From Calonectria ilicicola (taxonomy: Eukaryota > Ascomycota > Sordariomycetes > Hypocreales > Nectriaceae), in contig CP085826.1 of NCBI GenBank assembly GCA_020809705.1, positions 1-64,000 of the forward strand: 64,000 nucleotides of DNA, read 5' to 3'. A program made the position numbers and the translations under genes. Positions 1 to 9,200 of this stretch are shown piece by piece; within the stretch, counting starts at the first letter, position 1; the number at the start of each line of letters is the position of its first letter. The notes beneath the pieces are model-generated. The model was not told where the DNA came from and made no database searches. It saw nothing but the letters and a program-made list of their open reading frames with translations.

Positions 1-577
1 TCGTCGACTGGAGGACAAACGTTGACCATCCGACAAAAGACCATCCCAGGTCTCTGATCGTGGTAGATCAGAGTGTAACAGCTTACCAACTGGAAGGACA
101 ACCGCTGCCCTAGTCGGTAGACCTTAGGGATTGCCTACTTAGGCTGATCACTAAGGCCTAAAAGAGGCCAACCCCACGGGAGACACCTAGTGTCAAACGA
201 CGGGTTCCTGAGAAGGTTGTTTTAGGTCCCTCCACTGTGTCGGTCCATATAAACAACTGATCGTTTTTCTATTTTCCCACTCTTCCGAAAACCCTAGCAG
301 GTGCCTGCCAACGCCGCAAGGCGTGGGGCAGGAGCAAAGGCGTAAGAGGTGCCCAGAAACCTCGCCTGACGAAGGTCGGTAAGAAGGACAGCGAAAAATA
401 GAAGCAGGATTGGAACGGCACCCCACGTTTTGTAAGCCCTTAGACGTGACTACCGAAAGGAAGCATGATTCACGGGTCTACCAGACAATCCTACTCGACA
501 AAGAGGATCTTCAAGTGTTCCCACGTTGACAACGTTTAGCAACTACAAGCAACCTGGAGGGGAAGGTTCGAACCCCT
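1..577. other. Left-edge subtelomeric DNA, no gene seen
   Basis: No coding region, tRNA or recognisable repeat could be supported here. Short open frames exist on both strands but none has a recognisable motif, splice structure or start context. The stretch lies on the telomere-proximal side of the telomere-like tracts, because C-rich repeats on the + strand point to a chromosome end on the left. Confidence 0.4.
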
Positions 578-604
578 AACCTCCTAACCGCTAACCCTAA
601 CCCA
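578..604. repeat. Short telomere-like repeat tract
   Basis: A run of CTAAC and CTAACCC units (cctcctaaccgctaaccc and following) resembles degenerate fungal telomere repeat. It sits about 400 bp from the longer tract at 985-1124 and has the same strand orientation. Confidence 0.6.
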
Positions 605-984
605 TGTCAAGGAACTTTGTTTCTCCGTGTTCCGACCTTGCGGCGGAACGTTGGCCGACGGCCCAACTTTGGGCCGAAAGGTGACAAGGGTCTTGTGGGT
701 CGGGGTGACCACGTCACACGTCCGTGTGTTCCGGTCACCCGCCTGACCTATAAGAAGGGATTTGCACGCGCCGAGGCGTTTCTGTTCACCTCCGGTGACT
801 CGCGTTGGGGCAGTGCGCCCCAAGGCAGTCATGAACATAAATACCTCGCGCGGTCGCACATACCGCAAAGCCCTGATGAGCCACACACAGGCGAAACTCA
901 ATCTTGTTCTTCTGAGAAAGACGGTTGAGTCGGCAAAGTGTTTTGTTCATCTCTACTGCGAAAATATCAACCTTCCCACATTAT
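605..984. other. Unique sequence between two telomere-like tracts
   Basis: About 380 bp of GC-rich sequence separates the two telomere-like tracts. Overlapping open frames of about 100 codons on both strands (617-928 and 584-901) have no recognisable domain and look like by-products of base composition. Confidence 0.4.
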
Positions 985-1124
985 CAAGCCTAACCCTAAC
1001 CCTAGCTTCCTAACCTAACCCTAACCCTAACCTATTCCCTAACCACTAACCTAACCTAACCTAACCTAACCCTAACCCTAACTTAACCCTAACCCTAACC
1101 TAACCCTAACCCTAACCTAACCCT
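985..1124. repeat. Interstitial telomere-like tract (CCCTAA/CCTAA units)
   Basis: About 140 bp made of mixed CCCTAA and CCTAA units with a few interruptions (CTAGCTTC, TATTCC, CCACTAA). CCCTAA is the C-rich strand of the TTAGGG telomere repeat used by most filamentous ascomycetes. Nearly 1 kb of other sequence lies outside it, so it is interstitial here. The unknown gene on the minus strand runs into it and uses a repeat unit as its stop codon. Confidence 0.85.
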
Positions 1125-3279
1125 GGTCCTGGGCTATGGCTGTGCTGATCTGTTGCCTCTCGCGTGCGAACGGGGTTGATGAAGCCGGCCGGTCCGGCGT
1201 GAACTCGCCGCGGACTCTACTCAATAGTCGCTGCTGCTTGGATTGGATTCTTGAGCCGCCCAATCGGGCCTCTGAAGGTGGCAAGGTCAGGGCAGCGGTA
1301 GCAAACCCGCGCGCGGCTAACAGTTCGTCTGGTCGGCTACGGATCGACCGCTTGATGTTCGAGTACGCTTGAAAGAAGCCGAAGAAAAGCACGAGAGCCC
1401 CGTCGTTCAAGACGCTTGCATTTTCCTGCATCACTCTGCAAAGGTTCATCAGGAACCTCGGGGGCATAAGGGACGTGAAGTTGCCATAGCGACGATGGAA
1501 TCCGAGAGGATAGAAATTGACATCTCTCGTGCTGTGGTATTCCTCGGCCACCTTGCTACGGTCTGCCAGCAGGCACGCGGTTTCTTCTTCGCCCGAGGAC
1601 TGGACATGAATGCAGTTGAGATCGGTAGCAAGAGCATATGAGATCTGGTCAATGTGGGCTAGGTTATACTTTTGCTCCAGTTCTGCTCGCAATTTCTCGA
1701 GCCCATCGCTAGGCAAAGCCCAGTGCGCATCAATTAGCTCGGCCGGCCGGTTACTGGGTGATTCGATGCCATCGAGCGCTTGAGCTTCGTCGCGATCGCC
1801 ATCCATGTGTTCCTCCACAAACAGTCCTCGTTCCTCTGCATCGGGCTCCCCTTCGCCATTGCTTCGACCACTGACAGAGCTGAGATCGTCGTTATCGCCA
1901 TCAGCAATGTTGATGATGTTATCATTGTCGACATTGCGATCACTACTGCCATCGCTGTCATCCTCGTCGCTGTCGCTGTCGCTATCGCTATCTACATTCT
2001 CGCTCTCAGCGCGAAGGCGAGTCTCCCGAGGAAGCTCATGAAGCAATCCATCCACCTTGATCTCTATATTAGCCCCATGGTCGAAAGCATGAAAAGCCGG
2101 GCGATGGAGCCTCCAGAACCCGTCGTAACTGTGTTGTTGGGAAAACGTGTCCCATCTTTCCATAAATAAAGCTTGGAAGATGGCCCACTTATCATAGGAT
2201 AGGGTTTGGGATTCCTTCCCACTGAGCTGCCACAGTGGCTCTACCCCTTCCCTAGCAAATCTCCATCTTGGAAGATGTTCTGCACAATGTAAGATGCAAG
2301 CGCCTCGGCATGATGTTGTTGCATAGCTGTGCCATGATAATCCGAAGCCCTTTGCTTTTGCTTATGATGTCGGTGCCCGTTCAAGGACGGGTCCTCGATA
2401 ATATCGATCTCTACTGGGTGCATGACGATAAACCACACCTCTCGTGATGCTCCTGTGCCAATTCGAAAGGTCCGCCGGGTGAGGTCAAACGGGAGACTGT
2501 TTGCTGCATGCTTGGAGCTGTAAGGTGCCTGCCAGTGCCTCAGTGCAAAGGTCACATTGTCGAAAAATCCGCCTTGGTTCGTAATCGGGCAGAGAGGACG
2601 CCCAACTATGCTTATCATGTCGAGGTGGAATATAGGATAGTATTTGTCGTTGCTACTTGCGGGTCCCGAGCCAGAGCTTCGCGATCCATAGTTCATCGTG
2701 TATCGCAATTGAAGCATCCTTAGGGCTTCTGTGGCGTTGAATTCGGGCGCATTCGTCTTCGAGATGAACCTTTCCGCTATATTAAAGCCATCCTTCTACG
2801 TTAGTTGGAATCCGTGGATAAATAGATAGCGACTTTAGGTGTGCTGTTCGGGGCGGTAAAAAGATATACTTGCCTGTCATCTTCTTATCTCCAGTTAAGT
2901 GTTTTATCTTGAACTCGTCATTCGTAGAGCCCCACTCATCCTTCTTCTCAGAAGCCTCTTGACTGTCTAAGTCAAGATATGCCTCATCGGCGGCCTCCAG
3001 GCTAACATAATCATCAATATCATCAACACCTTCCATTTGATCACCAGCTTGGCTTTCTTGCTCAATGTCGACTATCCTTTCGCTTGGAGGAAAAACCTCC
3101 TGCACCTCGGGAGAATGGGTCATCATGGCCCTGAACATGAAAGTCTGGTCAACCGAAATACGTGGTGTAAGAGCAATGGTTTTTGGAGTGTATGTTGGAA
3201 AAGTGCCTATAAAATATCTCAGTGTTGCGAGAAAAGATGATGGCTGGAATGCGCGAAGGAACGCTCTATTATCACACAA
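1117..3279 (-). pseudogene. Unknown acidic subtelomeric protein gene, frameshifted and truncated at telomere repeat
   Basis: Three open blocks in the same direction (3279-2782, 2717-2241 extended upstream to about 2790, and 2240-1117) look like one gene. No family was recognised. The first block is acidic (EADEAYLDLDSQEASEKKDE). The middle block is globular. The last has an Asp/Ser/Glu-rich stretch (DSDSDSDSDEDDSDGSSD) followed by a folded-looking region (YPLGFHRRYGNFTSLMPP). Blocks 2 and 3 are separated only by a missing base in a G run near 2243-2246: one extra G would join them, and the frame continues upstream of the ATG at 2163 as GVEPLWQLSGKESQTLSYDK. The link between blocks 1 and 2 (around 2790-2870) could not be resolved to a clean GT-AG intron. 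The final codons GGT TAG are telomere repeat, so the C-terminus is probably not native. The leftmost block begins at TTG; the true start is not known. Confidence 0.5.
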
Positions 3280-3645
3280 TTTTTATGATGTAATGTAACC
3301 CTATAAACTTCAGCCTCCATTTTCCTTTTTTCCTTTTAATAAATCATAAACCGAGGTTTAAGGATAAGTACAGAAGTATCGAGGGGCTGAGCAGAAAAAG
3401 AAAATAATCCTACCACATGAATCACCACACTAATTCTAGTCCAAACATAACCCTGCCAGAACGATAAGCAAATAATAACATTAATCACTCTACACCTACC
3501 AATAGTAATCCAGAAAAACGCGAAATAAACACGCTAGTAAAGTTGCTAATCAACAGGGAAAATATGAAAGATTCTTATTGAACAAATGTAATCCTATTGT
3601 CCTCATTAAAGCATTACCCAGTATACTAAAACGCATAAAACGGTT
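3280..3645. other. AT-rich spacer between two minus-strand genes
   Basis: About 370 bp of AT-rich sequence, the 5' flank of the unknown acidic gene and the 3' flank of the ParB-like gene. No motif or open frame worth calling was seen. Confidence 0.4.
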
Positions 3646-6108
3646 CTATTTACTACCTGCTTGTATTCCATTTGCCCAGGATGCTCGAAGCCTCCTCGAT
3701 GTTGATGGCATTGTTGTGGGTGTCGGTGCTGATGTTGGCTCTGCTCCTCTCGCTTTTATTGCTTTTGTTTCTTTTGTTGCTTTTGTTGATTCTGTGGCCC
3801 CTACTGATAACCCCCTTGTCAAGCTTACTCGAGTTTTGGCTTGACTTAGAGACTGGTCATGTGGCGGTGCCGATTCCTCCTCCATATGTCGGCCCTGACC
3901 TATTGACGCCGAGGGTAGCAGGCGTCGTGGAGGCTGGTTGTTGCTGCTGTCGTCATCAATCCCTGCGTTTTCGTTGGGAGCTAATATTGATGTGTGCGTA
4001 TCATCATCCCCAGGTGGCCGGCTTTTACTCCTGCAGGTTCTGCTAGGTCCGGTCCTGCCTTCGGTCACATCAGCCGCCTCTGCGTTGACCGCATACTCAC
4101 GTGGCGCTACGATAGGTCCACTGCTCGAGACCGTCGCTGTCGCTGCTGTTAGAGCTGTTGCATTCCACCCAAGCCCGTTTTGCTGAGAAAACCACTGGGA
4201 TAATGCTGATTGAAATGAGGAAGAGCTTGTCTCCAAAAGCTGTGAAAACTCAGGTATACCCTTTAGAAAACTAGTAAGGTCTTGAGCATAGTCGGAAGCT
4301 ATCTTAGACCGTGTTGTTTGGTGCTGGTCGATACGACAGACCTTGTTGTTGGATGAGGTCCACTCCAGTTTGAAGTCATCACCTTTATATTGGCGAACAA
4401 TCCCCAATAGTCCTGCCCATATCTCATCAGCTAAAAAGCGTGTAGCGTACGTATTATTGTCGCCGTCAATATCCCAGCTCTGCTCTAAGTAGGCCTTCAT
4501 CGCCGGCGCCCTGAAGGCCTTAATGTGAAGTCGGGTAAAATCGATTATCTCGTGCTGTAGGAGAGCCGAGGCGGTCTCAGACGGCGATCTAGGCGATTCA
4601 GGCGATTCTTCCAAGGGCAAGCTATATAGAAGATGCTTCTCTCTCGATCGCACAAATTGAGCCGAGCAATGTTGCAGGGCGGGGACCAAGTCCTTCCGTA
4701 ATGCTGGCTTCTGATTGTCGCGTAGATTGGTCACGGAAGTGGGGCTTGGGTTCAGCCAAGATACAACATGCTTCATGACATCGCCTAAGATATTGCCTTG
4801 ATTTGGTGATAATTCTAGGATCGTGTGAATGTCAAGAAACTGTAGTTTAGGAGTTTTCATGATGCGTTCATAAACATCCCAATACTCCTGGGCATTGAAC
4901 TCGATGAGAAACTTTGATTGACGTTCGGAGGTTTTGTTGATGTGCTCTTTTTCTTCCTCGGATAGAATAATTCTTGAATCTGCTTCTCTGTACGGTCTGC
5001 TGGCAGTGCCTTAGCCATTTCTTTCCAGTCATCACCAGACACCTTTTGTATTGCATCTGAGTGTAGCTGGTAAAGGGTCTGCAAAACGGTTCGAAAGGCA
5101 GAGAACCAGTACTAGAATTTAAACACAATTAGTAATAAATGCAGTAATGGAAAGAATTCAGCCTCAAACTTACGTCATCTATTCTTTTACTGATCATCCA
5201 GTACCAAGAAGAGATCTTAAAGGTATCTCTGCCAAGCCAGGTTTTACACCACTCAGTAGTCTTCTCCCTCCACCGCTTATTTCTCCATATGGTCGCAATT
5301 CGCTGAACATCACCACTCCACTGAAGAACTTGCGCAATCTCTTTTTTCAGAATATCGCACTTATCCTCGTGTAACAACTTTTCATTGATCATTGATGCAG
5401 CAACAATCTGGGTCCATATTTGGCCGTGATTATCCTCCATAACTGTGCCTTTTCGGTTGAAGCGGAGCTGAATATTTAAATCCATTGGTAGAGTATCTAT
5501 ATTCAAATTGCATTAGTATGCATGCATACAATAGATAAAAATACTTTATATTAATATAGAAATAGGGTGCAGTAAGTATCTAAAATAGACTTACTTTGGT
5601 CATAAAAACTGCATGTCCACCACATTTCTTCCTCATCAAACTCTGATTGCTGGCCGTACAACTGCAATGCCTGAACTCGGTGCTGGCCAGCCATTATCTC
5701 GACTTTTTTTCCATTATGAACAGAAAGCCAATCGTCAAAGTAGAACATTTCCCCTGAGCTAGCGACTGTCGCTTCTTGATGAACGTGTAGATGTCTCTTC
5801 ATCAAGGATATATCTTCATGAGTTGTCAAGAGTAAGATGTGGTTCTCCCTTGTGGTCCGTTTAATACCTTCCTCTTTGAAGATGCTAAGGAGCCTCTGAA
5901 CTTGCTTTGGATCCACTCGGCGATTCTCACTATCAATACTCCATTTAGGTGTAAGAGCATGGATTGGCATTCGTGCTGTGATAATACGATATGGCTCAGC
6001 TAGCTCCAGGGTAGATTCTGTATCACCAAGAGCGTTCCTAGCGGTCCTTTTGGAACGGCCAGACTGGTGATCTGGTTGGTGGTCCCCTGTTCGTTTTCTG
6101 GCGGTCAT
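3646..6108 (-). pseudogene. ParB-like (GQHR-motif, DUF3723-type) protein gene with one frameshift
   Basis: Three exons could be placed: 6108-5595, 5496-5174 and 5111-3646, with GT-AG introns of 98 and 62 bp whose phases match. The first exon has VDPKQVQRLLSIF (residues 65-77) and MAGQHRVQALQL (about 139-150), a layout seen in ParB/Srx-like DGQHR proteins and in fungal DUF3723-type proteins; the family call is from memory of those motifs. Exon 2 and the start of exon 3 are mixed alpha/beta with many Trp (SSWYWMISKRIDD, then YWFSAFRTVLQTLYQ). Near 4960-4990 the frame shifts: the upstream frame reads ALPADRTEKQIQE, while the natural downstream frame reads IILSEEEKEHINKTSERQSK. The tail is Ser/Thr/Ala-rich, low-complexity and basic. 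ParB-like folds can bind DNA or act as nucleases or CTPases; the role here is unknown. The frameshift could be real decay or an assembly error. Confidence 0.5.
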
Positions 6109-6774
6109 TCTGAGTTTTGTAGTACTCTTATATAATGTAATGGTTGTATGTACACTGGTTTGTCGAGAAATGGGATTAATATAAGAAAAGTTATGATGAC
6201 ACTTCGCAATGAACTTTATCCGCCATCAGGAGACAATTCCCAATCCACCCAGTATATATTATTTTACCAGGTATACCCAAGCAAGTGGGTCAGCCACAGA
6301 GTAGTATACAAAGCAAATATAAGACATGGTATTCATAGCATATAGAGCAAGTGTGATTAGGTTATGGAAATTGATTGATAACAAACATACGACGCATCAG
6401 ACTAGACTATATCTGGATATTCATAATAATGAGACGCGACGTGTTGTGATTACTTACGTGCGCCACGCGAATATCGAGGTCTTGGAGTAGAAACTGTAAA
6501 ATCAAGACTTGTTCACTCCTTTTCCTGAGTTTTCTTTACTTTATTCTATTTTATACTTGCCTTAATAGTTCGACTGGCAATAGTAAGTAAATCAAAGGGT
6601 AAATATCTGCTCTTTTGTTTCTGGTATTACCACTTGCACTGTCATTGCGAGCCAACTCACAGCGGGCAGTACTAGGCTCTTTTTCTAGAGATCAAAGTAG
6701 TTATACAGCTAGGCAGATGGGATTTATTTGGTCTCTATTGTGGTTGTAGGTCTGATATTTTAGAAGGGAGGGGG
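6109..6774. other. Spacer between ParB-like gene and left solo LTR
   Basis: Moderately AT-rich sequence holding the 5' flank of the ParB-like gene. A 65-codon open frame at 6148-6345 has no recognisable feature. Nothing else was supported. Confidence 0.4.
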
Positions 6775-6914
6775 TGTAAGGATCCGTACTTCCCATTACG
6801 TCAATTAGCCCGTCAGGCCAAAAGATAAGTCAATAATCGCAATGCTTGCAATTACAGGTACGGATAACAGCTATTAAATAGGGTCTCGTGCGCCCGGTTG
6901 CACAGGTCGTAACA
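6775..6914 (-). mobile_element. Solo LTR, family A, copy 1 (reverse orientation)
   Basis: This 140-bp block is the reverse complement of 14405-14544, with one difference (CAACC here against CAACT in the other, read in LTR orientation). Read on the minus strand it starts TGTTACGACC and ends GGATCCTTACA, the TG...CA ends expected of an LTR. It is flanked by a perfect 5-bp duplication, GGGGG at 6770-6774 and 6915-6919. Ends plus target duplication without internal sequence indicate a solo LTR. A 140-bp length is short, so a small non-autonomous (TRIM-like) element is an alternative. Confidence 0.85.
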
Positions 6915-6919
6915 GGGGG

Positions 6920-7250
6920 TGTTATAGCCTTGAGGTATGTATTAAATCTTAAGTGCCTGGACCTTAGTAATAGTTTAAACCTAGGTTTAGAAATAGTTGG
7001 AGATTCAAGGTTATAAGATTGAGGGTAGTATTGTAAACCTAGGTTTAAAAATTAACTAGAAATTGGACTAGTATATCTTTCAAACCTAGGTTTAAAAGTC
7101 TGCCAGGAATGGAAACCTAGATAGATTATATTTCAAGCCTAGAATAAGTCGTTTTTCTAACCGTAACCCTACCTTGAATCTCTTGTTTACTCCCTACTAT
7201 TCCTAAAGGGCTAAAAGTTAGCCTTTTTAATCAAAACTAACCCCTATTAC
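6920..7250. repeat. Array of AAACCTAGGTTT palindromes at the island's left edge
   Basis: The 14-bp perfect palindrome TAAACCTAGGTTTA occurs at 6976-6989 and 7034-7047, a 12-bp version at 7082-7093, and a decayed half (GGAAACCTAGATAG) near 7110. Spacing is about 50-58 bp, suggesting a degenerate tandem repeat with a palindromic core. Function is unknown. Confidence 0.6.
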
Positions 7251-7400
7251 ACTCTCTATTTTACTCTCTATTTTACTCTCTCCTTTACTCTTTCTTTATT
7301 CTCTCTTTTACTTTCTACTCTACCCTCTAATATTTATTTTACTTTCTTCTTTACTTTCTCTTTATTCTCTCTTTTACTTTTTACTTTACCCTCTAATTCC
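7251..7400. repeat. Pyrimidine-rich TTTACTCTCTA low-complexity tract
   Basis: Imperfect repeats of TTTACTCTCTA and TTTACTTTCT type occupy about 150 bp and run straight into the TATTTTCC array. Confidence 0.7.
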
Positions 7401-7499
7401 TATTTTCCTATTTTCCTATTTTCCTATTTTCCTATTTTCCTATTTTCCTATTTTCCTATTTTCCTATTTTCCTATTTTCCTATTTTCCTATTTTCCTAT
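7401..7499. repeat. (TATTTTCC)n minisatellite, about 12 copies
   Basis: A perfect or near-perfect 8-bp unit TATTTTCC is repeated head to tail about 12 times. It lies just outside the mutated retrotransposon and has kept its C residues, so it either expanded after the surrounding mutation or escaped it. Confidence 0.9.
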
Positions 7500-9200
7500 C
7501 TAAGAACTCTTACCTTAATACTCCCCTATAAGATCTAGAAACCTAGAAATATCTTTCCTATTAAAAAGCAACCAAGCACTATTAGCTATAGATAGTTAAA
7601 TATACCTAACCTTAAACCCTAAGAAAAAAAGAATATAAATCCTTCAAATGCCACTCCCCAAAAATAGGAAATTAATTCAAACCTATATCAGAAGGATAGA
7701 AATAACTTAATATTATAAAAACTCAATGGACCTTAGTACCAGAAGGAAAAAAGAATACTATAGGAAAAGTTATTCTTACTATTATTAAGAAATATAAATC
7801 AACTACTATAATTAAGTAATATATAAAAAACCATAAATTACATAAGGTAAAACTTACCCCACAACAAAAAATCAATAAAGCTATTCAAAAAGTATAATTA
7901 ACCTAACAAGAAGGCCAGTCCTGCCTTCCCTATAAATAGCTAGAATAAGCCAAGAAGATAGGAATTCTTATATTTATTTTAAATATATATACTAATAAAG
8001 TACTAATATAGTAGAATACTTACACTTATAATAAAAATAGAAATAGAAAATAAATAACTAATATTAAAAGAATAATTTAATAAATTAGAGAATTTTTATA
8101 GGATAGAGATAAAATCTTTTTATTTGTATAAAGTAAATAGTAATTAGAAAATCGCAACCTCTAACCTATCTAATATAAGAAAGATAACCTTAAATTAAAT
8201 ATAATATATAAAGAATATAAGAATATTTTATAGGTAAGCTACTATAATTACAACTACCTTTAATATATAAAGTAAAAATAATATATAATATACTTTTTTA
8301 TTAAAATAGAAAATATAATTATTTATTATATTTATAAAAGATACTTTAATTAATATAAAGTAATAAGAAGAAACCCTTATTACTAGTTTATTATATTAGA
8401 ATTAAATGAGCTTAAGTTCTCTAATTATAGTAAATTACTTTAGAATAAATATTAAGATCTTAAATATAATATTTATATAATAGATAAAGTAATAGCCTAA
8501 TATTAAATAAAATTAAAAAATAAATAAAGCCCTTTATAAAAGAGTAATAGAAGTAGCTAAAACAATGATCTCTAGAATTATTAAAAGAACTTTTTAAAAA
8601 ACTTTATATTTTATAATTAAAGAGTAATCTTAATAATAATTAGAAATAGAAGTAAGAATTAAAGGGAAGTAGTATAATATTATAGTAGATAGTAGAGCTA
8701 AGTAGAATTATATAAATTCTTAAGTAATTAACTAATTTTAGTTATTATAAATAATAAAAGTTAATTTATATAAAATTATTAATATAAAAGAAATCTTTTT
8801 TAATTATAATAATAATATTATAAATAAAAAGATTAATTATTTAAAAATCTTTATTAAAAAAAATTAAAAAATAATCTTTAATATTATTAATATTAGATAA
8901 TATAATCTAGTTTTAGGATATCTATAATTATACTAATATAACCCTAATATTTACTAATATATTAGCTAGATATAAATACCTAAGGAATATAATATAGTTA
9001 ATAATATTTTTATAAAATATAATAAAAGATCTTAAACTTCTAATCTTAATTAAGTAAAAGATATAAGTAAAGGAGAATCTTTATTACTTAAAAAATAAAA
9101 TATAAGTATAAGAATAATTAGAAAAGGTAAAGATAATAAATAATTATTTATTTTAGAATATAATTCTAATAAATTAATAAAAGCCTTAAAGAAATAAAGG
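7500..9200. other. AT-rich left part of retrotransposon island (gag/protease region not resolvable)
   Basis: Extremely AT-rich sequence with stops in every frame. It lies upstream of the recognisable reverse transcriptase in the same orientation, where gag and protease of a Ty3/gypsy element would be, but no zinc knuckle or aspartic protease motif could be read with confidence. Confidence 0.5.

Noticed and set aside
584..928. Overlapping frames of about 100 codons on both strands between the telomere-like tracts
   Set aside because: They overlap antisense, lack motifs and start context, and are explained by GC-rich sequence without stops.
1780..2169. Plus-strand frames opposite the Asp/Ser-rich part of the unknown gene
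   Set aside because: These are antisense shadows of the GAT/GAC-rich coding stretch. Their Ala/Ile/Val-rich or Ser/Leu-rich translation follows from that composition.
3672..4186. Leu-rich plus-strand frames that look like membrane proteins
   Set aside because: They are shadows of the low-complexity tail of the ParB-like gene on the minus strand.
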